Below are positions 17,402 to 25,415 of a stretch of 58,448 bases of DNA, one piece after another. Below the pieces are notes generated by a model. It was not told the DNA's origin, did no database searches, and saw only the letters and a list, made by a program, of their open reading frames with translations. The number at the start of each line of letters is the position of its first letter. The stretch's first letter is position 1. Where the stretch lies: contig JAJEQY010000009.1 in NCBI GenBank assembly GCA_020687605.1, forward strand, positions 1-58,448. The letters are read 5' to 3'. This stretch comes from Intestinimonas aquisgranensis. Its GTDB lineage: Bacteria; Bacillota; Clostridia; Oscillospirales; Oscillospiraceae. Made by a program: the position numbers and the translations under genes.

Positions 17402-17769
17402 CGTTTGGTACCTCCTGTTATGGTTTGTGTCTTTCGGATTTCGTGGCGCAGATAATCCAGCCGCTGGAGCTGACGCTCCTTAAAGTGAATCTCATCCAGA
17501 GCAGCAGTGCGTTTTTCCTCCAGCATCCTGAGCCGCTGCTCCTCCGTGTGGGGCTGCTCCAGCAGCAGGCGCATATAGGTCTCCACCTCCGCCGTGGTAA
17601 AGCCCAGGTCATGGAGTGTCAGGATGGTGCTCAGCAGTTCCAGATCCGTGTCGTCGTACTGCCAGGCTCCCATCACTTCTTTTACCGCCCCGCAAAGACC
17701 CCAGCTCTCGTATTCGCTTAAAATGTGCATGGGAATCTGGTAGCGCTCGCTTGCCTCCTGTTTCGTCAT
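17398..17769 (-). CDS. MerR-family regulator leading the flavodoxin operon
   Basis: 123 residues. The winged HTH (TKQEASERYQIPMHILSEYESWGLC, then WQYDDTDLELLSTILTLHDLGFTTAEVETYM) is followed by the dimerisation coiled coil (HTEEQRLRMLEEKRTAALDEIHFKERQLQRL). There is no Cys-rich metal loop at the C-terminus, so it is more like MerR regulators of redox or organic stress. ATG 17769 has GGAGGG seven bases upstream. It is the first gene of an eight-gene operon and probably controls it and itself by distorting a long-spacer promoter. Confidence 0.85.
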   Translation of the reverse strand: MTKQEASERYQIPMHILSEYESWGLCGAVKEVMGAWQYDDTDLELLSTILTLHDLGFTTAEVETYMRLLLEQPHTEEQRLRMLEEKRTAALDEIHFKERQLQRLDYLRHEIRKTQTITGGTKR

Positions 17770-17789
17770 CGTAAACCCTCCAAATGAAA

Positions 17790-17821
17790 AATGCAGGCGT
17801 CCTTTCTCGGACACCTGCATT
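17790..17821 (-). terminator. Terminator of LysR gene overlapping MerR operon promoter
   Basis: On the minus strand a 13-bp stem with one mismatch (AATGCAGGTGTCC / GGACGCCTGCATT), six-base loop, then TTTT. It ends about 20 bases before the MerR start. A TACAAT -10 (17819-17824) overlaps its upstream arm, with TAGACA as -35 17 bases before. Transcripts from that promoter would begin within the stem and escape termination. Confidence 0.7.
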
Positions 17822-17846
17822 GTAAATCAGAGTTTTTCCTATGTCT

Positions 17847-17879
17847 AATGCCTATTTTCTTGTTTCAAAAATGCCTATT
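17847..17879. repeat. Direct repeat AATGCCTATT upstream of MerR operon
   Basis: Two exact 10-base copies (17847-17856 and 17870-17879), 23 bases apart, about two helical turns, just upstream of the MerR operon -35. A related AATGCCTCAA word occurs in the divergent LysR/flavodoxin promoter (18797-18806). Candidate binding site of the LysR or MerR protein. Confidence 0.45.
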
Positions 17880-18741
17880 GAACATTTTTGATGTGCTGAT
17901 GGAAGGCCTCCACTGCCGGCGTCAGTACCTGATCCTTCTTCCAGACCAGGACGGTTCCTGTGTCCATCGTAGGAGAAAGCGGTATGAATCGGAGATCATC
18001 AAAAGAAAAATTCAAATCAAAACTCAGCGCGGTTCCCACGCCATAGCGTACCATGTTGGCCGCGTTGAGGATCAGGTTAAAACTGGCGGCAATCTGCAAC
18101 CGCTCCCATCGGTCGCCAAACCAGCTGGCTAACTCCCTCTGGACGCTCTCACGACCGCTGATAATCAACGGAACCCGTTCTAAATCATCGGGTGTGACCG
18201 AGTTTAGGTTGGCCAGCGGGGAGTCCAGGCGCACCAATACCCCCCAACGATCACGTTCTTTCATTCGGCAGAACGCATATCGCCCTACATCCACTGGTTC
18301 TGTCAGAAGGCCCATATCCAAAAGGCCCGTGTCCAAGCGTTCCTTCACATCGTCGGCGTTGGCGCTGAACATTCGGAAGGTGACCTTGGGATAGTGTTCC
18401 CGGAAAGAAACCATGGCGCGAGAGAGGAAGGACATGCTCCGGGTCTCTCCTGCACCAATGGCGATTTCTCCCATCAGCTCTGTTTCGCGCAGGGTAAACT
18501 CCCGGGTCGTCTTCTCTGCGAGATCCACCAATTCCTGGGCGCGGCGGCGCAGCAGCATGCCGTCTTCCGTCAGTTCAACGTGATAACGGCTGCGGCGAAA
18601 AAGCTGTACCCCCAACTCCTCCTCCAGCTGCATCAACTGCCGGGAGAGGGTGGGCTGGGTCAGGTGAAGCAGGGCTGCTGCCTTAGTAATGTTTTCCTCC
18701 CTGGCCACCGCCAGGAAATATTTCAAAACACGAAGTTCCAT
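17875..18741 (-). CDS. LysR-family transcriptional regulator
   Basis: 288 residues. HTH at the N-terminus (MELRVLKYFLAVAREENITKAAALLHLTQPTLSRQLMQLEEELGVQLFRR) and a periplasmic-binding-like effector domain from about 90. Start chosen by GGAGGCGG upstream. It is divergent from a flavodoxin plus aldo-keto reductase pair with an ATTTC-N7-GAAAT operator between, and co-directional with the MerR operon downstream. It probably regulates the divergent pair and perhaps the MerR operon, because related sequence words occur at both promoters. Confidence 0.88.
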   Translation of the reverse strand: MELRVLKYFLAVAREENITKAAALLHLTQPTLSRQLMQLEEELGVQLFRRSRYHVELTEDGMLLRRRAQELVDLAEKTTREFTLRETELMGEIAIGAGETRSMSFLSRAMVSFREHYPKVTFRMFSANADDVKERLDTGLLDMGLLTEPVDVGRYAFCRMKERDRWGVLVRLDSPLANLNSVTPDDLERVPLIISGRESVQRELASWFGDRWERLQIAASFNLILNAANMVRYGVGTALSFDLNFSFDDLRFIPLSPTMDTGTVLVWKKDQVLTPAVEAFHQHIKNVQ

Positions 18742-18812
18742 GGTTCCGCCTCCTTGAGCCCATCGTATCATATCCACCCCCATCCGGCAAGACAAAAATG
18801 CCTCAAAAGAAT

Positions 18813-18829
18813 ATTTCTAAATAGGAAAT
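18813..18829. promoter_or_regulatory. LysR operator ATTTC-N7-GAAAT
   Basis: A perfect 5-bp inverted repeat of the classic LysR T-N11-A type in the divergent region. It lies directly upstream of the flavodoxin promoter: TTTACA (18836-18841), 17-base spacer, TACAAT. Confidence 0.7.
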
Positions 18830-18835
18830 GAGCAT

Positions 18836-18864
18836 TTTACATTTTTAGACGCTGGATTTACAAT
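18836..18864 (+). promoter_or_regulatory. Promoter of flavodoxin/AKR pair
   Basis: TTTACA, 17 bases, TACAAT. The -10 context GATTTACAATG is identical to that of the minus-strand MerR operon promoter. Confidence 0.65.
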
Positions 18865-18886
18865 GAGGCCAAAGGAGGTTTCATCT

Positions 18887-19363
18887 ATGAACGCATTGGT
18901 TGCTTATTTCTCCGCCAGCGGTACCACAGCTAAGGCGGCAAAGGCCCTGGCAAAGGCCGCCGGCGCAGAGCTCTATGAGATCAAACCCGCAGTCCCCTAT
19001 ACCCGCGCGGACCTAAACTGGATGGACAAGGGCTCCCGCAGCAGCGTGGAGATGAACGACAAGAACTCCCGCCCAGCCCTGGCTGATACGGATGCCCCCA
19101 TTGCCGGGCACAACGTCATTTTCCTGGGTTTCCCCATCTGGTGGTACACAGCTCCCACCATCATTAACACCTTCCTGGAGAGTTACGACTTTTCCGGCAA
19201 GACGATCGTTCTCTTTGCCACCTCCGGCGGCAGCGGACTGGGTAAGTCGGCGGCAGGGCTCCGGGCCAGTGCCCCCGGTGCCAGGATCGTGGATGGACGA
19301 TTACTCAACGGACGGCTGAACGCGGACGAACTGAAAACATGGGTGTCTGGGTTGAAACTCTGA
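18887..19363 (+). CDS. Cytoplasmic flavodoxin (Flavodoxin_4 type)
   Basis: 158 residues without signal peptide. The FMN phosphate loop is YFSASGTTAKA, followed by FLGFPIWWYTAPTI and IVLFATSGGSGLGKS. ATG 18887 has AAAGGAGG upstream. It shares the fold and spacing of the secreted flavodoxins nearby but stays in the cytosol. It is the first gene of a two-gene unit with an aldo-keto reductase 11 bases downstream, divergent from LysR. Confidence 0.88.
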   Translation: MNALVAYFSASGTTAKAAKALAKAAGAELYEIKPAVPYTRADLNWMDKGSRSSVEMNDKNSRPALADTDAPIAGHNVIFLGFPIWWYTAPTIINTFLESYDFSGKTIVLFATSGGSGLGKSAAGLRASAPGARIVDGRLLNGRLNADELKTWVSGLKL

Positions 19364-19374
19364 GGTGAATCGAT

Positions 19375-20403
19375 ATGAGATATACAAAACTGGGCAAATC
19401 TGATTTGAAAGTCTCCCGTATCTGCATGGGTTGCATGGGGTTTGGTGACGCCCAAAACGGCCAGCACTCCTGGACCATTGACGAGGTGCATTCTCGGGAG
19501 ATCATCAAGCGAGGGCTGGAGCTTGGGGTTAATTTTTTTGATACCGCTATCGGCTACCAGAGCGGCACCAGCGAGCAGTATGTGGGCCGGGCCCTGCGGG
19601 GCTTTGCCAAGCGGAACGAGGTGGTGGTGGCTACTAAGTTCCTGCCCCGCACCAATGAGGAAATCGAGGCCGGCATCAGCGGCCAGGAGCACATTCGGCG
19701 GATGCTGGACAAGAGCCTTCAGAACCTGGGGATGGACCATGTAGACCTCTACATCTATCACATGTGGGATCACCAGACACCCCTTTATGACATCATGGAT
19801 GGTCTGAACAACGCTGTGAAAGCCGGTAAGACCCGCTACATCGGTATTTCTAACTGCTTTGCCTGGCAGCTCGCCAAGGCCAACGCCCTGGCGGAGAAAG
19901 AGGGCTTTGCCAAATTTATCTCCGTCCAGGGGCACTACAACCTGATTTTCCGGGAGGAGGAACGGGAGATGGCCCCCTACTGCCGGGAAGAAAACATTGC
20001 CATGACGCCGTACAGCGCCCTGGCCGGCGGGCGGCTATCCAAGCGCCCCGGTGAGACCTCCAAGCGGCTTCAGGAGGACAGCTACGCCCAACTCAAGTAC
20101 GGTGCGGCTCACGACAAGGATGCGCCCATTTTGACCCGGGTGGCGGAGCTGGCGGACCGCCGGGGTGTGTCCATGACGGAAATCTCTCTGGCCTGGCTGC
20201 TGACTAAGGTCACCGCTCCGGTGGTGGGCGCGACCAAACTCCACCATATTGAAGGGGCTGCCAAAGCTGTGGACCTGGAATTGACGGCGGAGGAGTGCAC
20301 ATACCTGGAGGAGTTCTACACGCCCCACTCCCTGGTGGGTGTCATGGCCCAGAACACGATTGCGGAAGCAAAAAAGAATCATGTCTGGTCCACTGGCAAT
20401 TAG
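19375..20403 (+). CDS. Aldo/keto reductase
   Basis: 342 residues. MRYTKLGKSDLKVSRICMGCMGFG start typical of the AKR13/YajO group; catalytic residues in NFFDTAIGYQSGTSE (Asp, Tyr), VVATKFLP (Lys) and YIYHMWD (His). TAPVVGATKLHHIEGA gives the cofactor site. NADPH-dependent carbonyl reduction in the cytosol; substrate unknown. GAGGTG precedes the ATG. Same transcript as the flavodoxin; closed by a strong terminator. Confidence 0.88.
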   Translation: MRYTKLGKSDLKVSRICMGCMGFGDAQNGQHSWTIDEVHSREIIKRGLELGVNFFDTAIGYQSGTSEQYVGRALRGFAKRNEVVVATKFLPRTNEEIEAGISGQEHIRRMLDKSLQNLGMDHVDLYIYHMWDHQTPLYDIMDGLNNAVKAGKTRYIGISNCFAWQLAKANALAEKEGFAKFISVQGHYNLIFREEEREMAPYCREENIAMTPYSALAGGRLSKRPGETSKRLQEDSYAQLKYGAAHDKDAPILTRVAELADRRGVSMTEISLAWLLTKVTAPVVGATKLHHIEGAAKAVDLELTAEECTYLEEFYTPHSLVGVMAQNTIAEAKKNHVWSTGN

Positions 20404-20468
20404 ATTATCTGAACTGGCGGGTTACGGAGGCAGACAAGATCGACTTGCGTACAGTCGCCTTTTGAAAA

Positions 20469-20509
20469 ACGCCGGAATGGTTTAACAATCGGTCAAACCA
20501 TTCCGGCGT
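20469..20509 (+). terminator. Terminator after flavodoxin/AKR unit
   Basis: Perfect 15-bp stem ACGCCGGAATGGTTT with its complement at 20495-20509, 11-base loop, then a T-rich tail. Confidence 0.8.
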
Positions 20510-20547
20510 CTCTTGTTGCTTAGGGGTACTCCCGAAAAGCCCCTTGC

Positions 20548-20913
20548 TCAAGGGATATATTTCATGCCCCACTGGGAGATGGCATAGAAAATGGGCAGCA
20601 GATCTCTTCCCTTTTCCGTCAGGGAATACTCCACCCGGGGCGGGATCTCGTTATATTGCTCCCGGTGCACCAGACCGTCCCCCTCCAGCTCCTTCAAGGC
20701 GTTGGTGAGCATGGTGTTAGTGATGGGCTTGAGCATCTTTTTCAGTTCCCCAAACCGCATGGGAGACTGGATACACAGCTCATAGATGATCTGGAGCTTC
20801 CATTTTCCCTGGAGCATCTGGACCACCGGGGTCACCGGGCAGTTTCCGTTTTCTGTCAGGATGATACTGCCCACTCGGGCTTGAAATTCCTCATAGGTCA
20901 TGGATTGATTCAT
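20548..20913 (-). CDS. HxlR-family regulator
   Basis: 121 residues. The HxlR winged HTH is clear: CPVTPVVQMLQGKWKLQIIYEL, RFGELKKMLKPITNTMLTNALKELE, GLVHREQYNEIPPRVEYSLTEKG. A cysteine in NGNCPVT sits where thiol- or quinone-sensing HxlR proteins (YodB, HypR) keep their redox Cys. It is divergent from a flavin reductase gene, a usual target of this family, with a palindromic operator between. Confidence 0.87.
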   Translation of the reverse strand: MNQSMTYEEFQARVGSIILTENGNCPVTPVVQMLQGKWKLQIIYELCIQSPMRFGELKKMLKPITNTMLTNALKELEGDGLVHREQYNEIPPRVEYSLTEKGRDLLPIFYAISQWGMKYIP

Positions 20914-20948
20914 AACGCCGCCCTCTCCGTCGGTATGGTTTTTCGTAC

Positions 20949-20973
20949 CAAGTACAAATAATCTGCGTACTTG
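20949..20973. promoter_or_regulatory. HxlR operator CAAGTAC-N11-GTACTTG
   Basis: A perfect 7-bp inverted repeat with an 11-base spacer in the divergent region, resembling the TAC-rich sites of YodB-type repressors. Confidence 0.6.
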
Positions 20974-21061
20974 CACCGTTATTTCTTCTAAGTATAATAA
21001 TTATATCGACATCAAAATGGGATGTCAATGACAGAACTAATTGAGAGTGAGGCGCTGATTT

Positions 21062-21565
21062 ATGAAAGAACTGAACATTATGGAGGCTACTGTCCTGACC
21101 TCCCCCAACCCTCTGACCCTGATCTGCTCCCAGAATGAGGATGGCACCACCAACCTGGCCCCCATCTGCTTTGTGTCCTACCTGTCCTTCAACCCGCCCA
21201 TGGTCGGGTTTGCCGCGGGAAAGCAGTCCCATACCGGCAAGCGGGTGCGGGAAACGGGCAAGGTGATCGTGACCGTTCCGGGGGAGAGCCTGACCCAAGC
21301 CGTGGTGGCCTGCGGCAGTTCCACCGGTGCCACCAGCCACAAGGTAGAGGAGAATCACATTGAGATGACCTCCGTGGAAGGCAGCGACATTCAGATTCCC
21401 GCGGATACCCGCCTTGCCATGGTGGCTACGTTACAGCAGGCTGTGGAGGTGGGTGACCATATCCTGCATATCTGCCAGGTGGACAAGTTCCTGGGTGATG
21501 AGAGCAAACAGGGCCTCTATGCCTGGAATGGCTTTGGAAAAGTAGCCCCTGCGGTAGAAGGCTAA
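21062..21565 (+). CDS. Flavin reductase-like protein
   Basis: 167 residues with the split-barrel flavin reductase pattern (LTLICSQNEDGTTNLAPICFVSYLSFNPPMVGF, then KRVRETGKVIVTVPGESL and IHL-like C-terminal strands). It binds FMN and takes electrons from NAD(P)H, or acts as a flavoenzyme on its own. Divergent from HxlR and followed 28 bases later by two radical SAM genes that may share the transcript. The sequence is distant from the flavin reductase at 13886. Confidence 0.85.
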   Translation: MKELNIMEATVLTSPNPLTLICSQNEDGTTNLAPICFVSYLSFNPPMVGFAAGKQSHTGKRVRETGKVIVTVPGESLTQAVVACGSSTGATSHKVEENHIEMTSVEGSDIQIPADTRLAMVATLQQAVEVGDHILHICQVDKFLGDESKQGLYAWNGFGKVAPAVEG

Positions 21566-21592
21566 GAAAGAAAAGAACTGGGGGAGATTCCA

Positions 21593-22282
21593 ATGGCGGT
21601 GTGCATCAAATCCCAGATTCAAAACATGAATCTGGTCATTGGCTGTACCATCGGCTGCAGCTACTGTTATGCCAGAAATAATGTACGGCGGTTCCATATG
21701 ATTGATGACTTTGAGAAGCCGGAGTACTTCCCCGGAAAATTGCGGCTTATGGAGAAAGCTCGACCCCAGATTTTTCTACTCACTGGAATGAGTGACTTTT
21801 CCGGCTGGAGAGCAGAGTGGCGGGATGAGGTATTTGCCAAAATGGAGCGCAATCCCCAACACCAGTATCTGTTCCTGACCAAGCGGCCGAAGGAGATCGA
21901 TTTCTCTACCCATCTGGATAACGCCTGGTTCGGCGTGACCGTTACCTCGTGCAGGGAAAAGAACCGGATTCCGGCACTGCGGGAGCATATCCGCGGCGGA
22001 CATTATCACGCCACCTTTGAGCCCATGTTTGACGACATCGGGCCAGTGGATCTCACAGGGATCGAGTGGGTGGTCATCGGAACTGAGACTGGACGCCGAA
22101 AAGGAAAATCCATATCTAAGCGGGAGTGGGTGTGGAACCTGACAGAGCAAGCCCATGCTCTGGGCATCCCGGTCTTTATGAAAGAAGACCTGCTTCCCAT
22201 TATGGGAGAGGATCAGATGATACAGGAATTACCCACCGCATTTCATAAGGTGCTGGAGGAACAAGCTAAATGGCAGAAATGA
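21593..22282 (+). CDS. DUF5131-type radical SAM protein
   Basis: 229 residues. The cysteine triad of radical SAM enzymes is seen as CTIGCSYC around residues 18-25, giving a [4Fe-4S] cluster for SAM cleavage. QYLFLTKRP, WFGVTV and WVVIGTETG segments match the DUF5131 (phage Gp37/Gp68-like) family. The reaction is unknown. It overlaps the next radical SAM gene by 13 bases, so both are likely co-translated and act together. Start ATG 21593 has GGGGGAGA upstream. Confidence 0.8.
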   Translation: MAVCIKSQIQNMNLVIGCTIGCSYCYARNNVRRFHMIDDFEKPEYFPGKLRLMEKARPQIFLLTGMSDFSGWRAEWRDEVFAKMERNPQHQYLFLTKRPKEIDFSTHLDNAWFGVTVTSCREKNRIPALREHIRGGHYHATFEPMFDDIGPVDLTGIEWVVIGTETGRRKGKSISKREWVWNLTEQAHALGIPVFMKEDLLPIMGEDQMIQELPTAFHKVLEEQAKWQK

Positions 22283-23187
22283 TGGAAAACGGTATCCTGA
22301 TCCGGGATGTAGAGACAAAAAACATCATGACCAAATCCAATCTGCCCGTGGGAGGCTACTCTGTAAACCCCTATGTGGGCTGTACCCATGGCTGTAAGTA
22401 CTGCTACGCCTCCTTTATGAAGCGCTTTACCGGACACACCGAGCCCTGGGGTACCTTTCTGGATGTCAAACACTGGCTGGAGATCAAAAATCCCCAAAAA
22501 TACCGGGGACAGCGGGTAGTCATCGGTTCGGTGACCGACGGCTATCTTCCCCAGGAGGAGCAGTTTCAAAACACCCGCAAGCTGCTGGAGCAGCTGAAGG
22601 ACAGCGGGGCGGAGATCCTTATTTGTACCAAGTCCGACCTGGTGGTGCGGGATATTGACTTACTCCGGGAGATGGGAAAGGTGACCGTCTCCTGGTCCGT
22701 CAACACGCTGGATGAGGATTTTCGCAGGGATATGGACAAGGCAGTGAGCATTGAGCGGCGGCTCCGCGCCATGAAACAGGTCTACGACGCGGGCATCCGA
22801 ACCGTCTGCTTTATTGCACCGGTATTTCCCGGAATCACGGATTTTGAGGCTATTTTCTATCGAGTGAAGAATCAGTGCGACTTGATCTGGCTGGAGAACC
22901 TAAACCTGCGGGGCGGATTCAAGCAGGAGATTTTAGACTACATCCAGGAAAAATATCCTAAGTTAACATCTTTATATCAGAAAATCTACCAAAAGGGTGA
23001 CCGAAGCTATTTCCGGGGTCTTGAGCAGCAGGCAGAACAGCTGGCGATGGAAAACGGCTGTCCTTTTGTGGACAACGAACTGCCCTATGGCCGGGCGGAG
23101 CCGGGCCATCCGGTAATCGTGGACTACTTCTACCACGAGGAAGTCCGCGGCTCGGAAAATACCGGGAGGAGAAGCCGAAACATATAG
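22270..23187 (+). CDS. Radical SAM protein, SplB-like
   Basis: 305 residues. The cluster motif is CTHGCKYC (about 38-45) after NPYVGC, then VVIGSVTDGYLPQEE and ILICTKSDLVVRDIDLL, the pattern of spore photoproduct lyase-related radical SAM proteins. It lacks the SplB cysteine/tyrosine set that I would expect for a true lyase, so substrate is unknown. Coupled to the DUF5131 gene; ended by a strong terminator. Confidence 0.82.
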   Translation: MAEMMENGILIRDVETKNIMTKSNLPVGGYSVNPYVGCTHGCKYCYASFMKRFTGHTEPWGTFLDVKHWLEIKNPQKYRGQRVVIGSVTDGYLPQEEQFQNTRKLLEQLKDSGAEILICTKSDLVVRDIDLLREMGKVTVSWSVNTLDEDFRRDMDKAVSIERRLRAMKQVYDAGIRTVCFIAPVFPGITDFEAIFYRVKNQCDLIWLENLNLRGGFKQEILDYIQEKYPKLTSLYQKIYQKGDRSYFRGLEQQAEQLAMENGCPFVDNELPYGRAEPGHPVIVDYFYHEEVRGSENTGRRSRNI

Positions 23188-23228
23188 AACTGCCGAAGAA
23201 GAGCACCTATGTGGTTTTCGATGATAAG

Positions 23229-23265
23229 AACATCCCGGCCTGTACCAAAAACAGGCCGGGATGTT
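23229..23265 (+). terminator. Terminator after radical SAM genes
   Basis: Perfect 15-bp stem AACATCCCGGCCTGT / ACAGGCCGGGATGTT with a seven-base loop, then a T-rich tract. Lies between convergent genes and may serve both. Confidence 0.85.
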
Positions 23266-23320
23266 CCATTTTTCCATCTTACGGAATGCCGGGTAATGCA
23301 CGATTCTCTTCTTGTAAAGC

Positions 23321-25216
23321 CTATTCAAACTTTCTGTCATAGAGCAGCGCGGCGATCAGAACCACAAAGCAGGAGCCGGCGTTATGGACCAGCGCTCCTG
23401 TGGTGGGCGTCAGCACTTCCATCAGGGATAAGATGATCGCCACAAAATTGATGCACATGGACAGGCTGATGCTGAATTGGATGGTTTTGACCGTTGCATT
23501 GGACAGGCGCTTCAGATATGGAATCTTGGAGATGTCATCGCTCATCAAAGCTACATCAGCAGCGTCCACGGCAATGTCGCTGCCCATACCTCCCATGGCG
23601 ACGCTGACATCTGCGGTTTTCAGGGCAGGCGCATCGTTCACGCCGTCACCAATCATGCATACGTTACGATGTTCTCTCTGGAAGGCTTCAATCGCCTGCA
23701 CCTTTTCCTCGGGCAGCAGCTCCGCCCGCACCTCCGAAATACCTACCTGCCGGGCAAAATAATCCGCCGTTCTTTGATGGTCGCCGGTCAGCAGAACCGT
23801 ACGGGTGTGCATATCCGCCAAGCGGGCGACCATATCCTTGCCTTCCGGGCGCAGCACGTCGGAAAGGGCGATCACACCGATGCAATTCTGCCCATCCGCC
23901 ACAAGCACGGAGGCCTTTCCCTGGGCGCGCAGCTGCTCCAATACGGATCTTACGGAAGCGCCCGCGGACACCCCGTTTTCCCGCAAAAATGCCTCACTGC
24001 CGCAGAGTAGCTTGCGTCCCTGGATCTCCGCGAAAATGCCCCTACCTGCGGTCATTTTGAACGAGGTTGATTCCATAACGGGCACTTCTTTCGTCCTGGC
24101 ACAGGCCACAATGGCCTTCCCCAGCGGATGTTCACTTTTCGCTTCAGCGGAGGCGGTCAGGGAGAGCAGTGCGGTCTCGCTCATGGCTTCATCAAAGACA
24201 ACAATGTCGCTGACATCCAACCGGCCATAGGTCAGGGTCCCGGTCTTATCGAACGCGATGGTATCCACTTTTCCCATCTTTTCCAGGGCCTCGCCGGACT
24301 TGATGATGACGCCGTGCTTGGTCGCCTGGCCGATGGCCGCCATAATGGCGGTGGGCGTTGCCAGCACGAGGGCGCAGGGACAGAACACCACCAGCACCGT
24401 AACGGCGGTAATGATATTTTTGGTAAATAGGTATGCCAAAATGGCAATGAGCAGCGCCACCGGCACCAGCCAGCTTGCCGCCTTGTCCGCAATGCGCTGC
24501 ATGGGGGCCTGCTTGTTTTCTGCCTCCTGGACCATGCGGATCAGTTTTTGCAGAGAACTGTTTTCACCCACCTTGGTTGCGGTCATGTCAATGGAGCCAA
24601 AGCGGTTGATGGTACCGCAAAAGACCTCGTCGCCCACACTTTTATCCACCGGGAGGGATTCCCCGGTCATGATGGACTGGTCCACGGAGGTCTCGCCATG
24701 GATAATGGTTCCGTCCACAGGAATGGTTTCTCCGGGAAGAATCCGCAGGGTATCGCCTTGCCGGATCTCTTCAGCGGGGATCATTTCTTCTGCCCCATCG
24801 TTGATCCGGCGGCCCTTTGTGGGCGCCAGGCGGATCAGCTGATTCAATCCCTTTTTTGCCCGGTTCGTGGTAGCTTCCTCCAAAAGGGCGCCGATGGCCA
24901 TAATGAAGGCAACTTCACCGGCAGCAAACAGATCCCCGATGGCGATGGAGGCAAACATGGCGATGGAGATCAGGAGTGCGGAAGAGATTTTGCTGATGCC
25001 GGGATTATAGATGATCCTCCAGATCGCCAGATACAAAAGAGGGATGCCGCTGATGAGGACTGTGACCCATGCGGGATCAAAAGGCAAGACGCTCAGCTGC
25101 ATCGGCGTGCCGCCAAACTCCTCTGCCAGATGGGGCACCAGATCAATCAACAAAAAAACACCTGCCACAATGGTCATGGGCAGCCCGGCAAGCAGGTCAT
25201 TTATCTTCTTTAACAT
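23321..25216 (-). CDS. P1B-type metal-transporting ATPase (CPC type)
   Basis: 631 residues, no N-terminal metal-binding domain. Eight membrane segments are expected. Motifs: TGES (actuator), CPCALVLATP (transmembrane metal site), DKTGTLT (phosphorylation), SEHPLGKAI (nucleotide-binding HP), GDGVNDAP. The last transmembrane segments contain NAGS, as in Zn/Cd pumps. It probably exports a divalent metal such as zinc, cadmium or lead. ATG 25216 follows GGGAGG. Divergent from a TetR gene, its likely regulator. Confidence 0.9.
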   Translation of the reverse strand: MLKKINDLLAGLPMTIVAGVFLLIDLVPHLAEEFGGTPMQLSVLPFDPAWVTVLISGIPLLYLAIWRIIYNPGISKISSALLISIAMFASIAIGDLFAAGEVAFIMAIGALLEEATTNRAKKGLNQLIRLAPTKGRRINDGAEEMIPAEEIRQGDTLRILPGETIPVDGTIIHGETSVDQSIMTGESLPVDKSVGDEVFCGTINRFGSIDMTATKVGENSSLQKLIRMVQEAENKQAPMQRIADKAASWLVPVALLIAILAYLFTKNIITAVTVLVVFCPCALVLATPTAIMAAIGQATKHGVIIKSGEALEKMGKVDTIAFDKTGTLTYGRLDVSDIVVFDEAMSETALLSLTASAEAKSEHPLGKAIVACARTKEVPVMESTSFKMTAGRGIFAEIQGRKLLCGSEAFLRENGVSAGASVRSVLEQLRAQGKASVLVADGQNCIGVIALSDVLRPEGKDMVARLADMHTRTVLLTGDHQRTADYFARQVGISEVRAELLPEEKVQAIEAFQREHRNVCMIGDGVNDAPALKTADVSVAMGGMGSDIAVDAADVALMSDDISKIPYLKRLSNATVKTIQFSISLSMCINFVAIILSLMEVLTPTTGALVHNAGSCFVVLIAALLYDRKFE

Positions 25217-25281
25217 CGTTTTTCCTCCCATCTGTACGGCATTCCGACTGGTATGTGGTCTCTTGACGGATGCCGGATATT

Positions 25282-25405
25282 TCCGTACAATAAATACGAT
25301 AGCAAACACTTTGTTCTCTTTGATTGTATGAAAGCATGTTATAAAAAACAATAGACCATTCCTTTCAGGTGTTTGCTACGGAACATTTTGCGGGATTTGT
25401 ACGGA
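25282..25405. promoter_or_regulatory. Nested inverted repeats between ATPase and TetR genes
   Basis: Two nested inverted repeats: TCCGTACAA (25282-25290) with TTGTACGGA (25397-25405), and TAGCAAACAC (25300-25309) with GTGTTTGCTA (25369-25378). The arms are 60-105 bases apart and centred near the same point, so they look like paired half-sites controlling the divergent promoters. TetR is the obvious candidate protein. Confidence 0.5.
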
Positions 25406-25415
25406 GGAGGATCAG

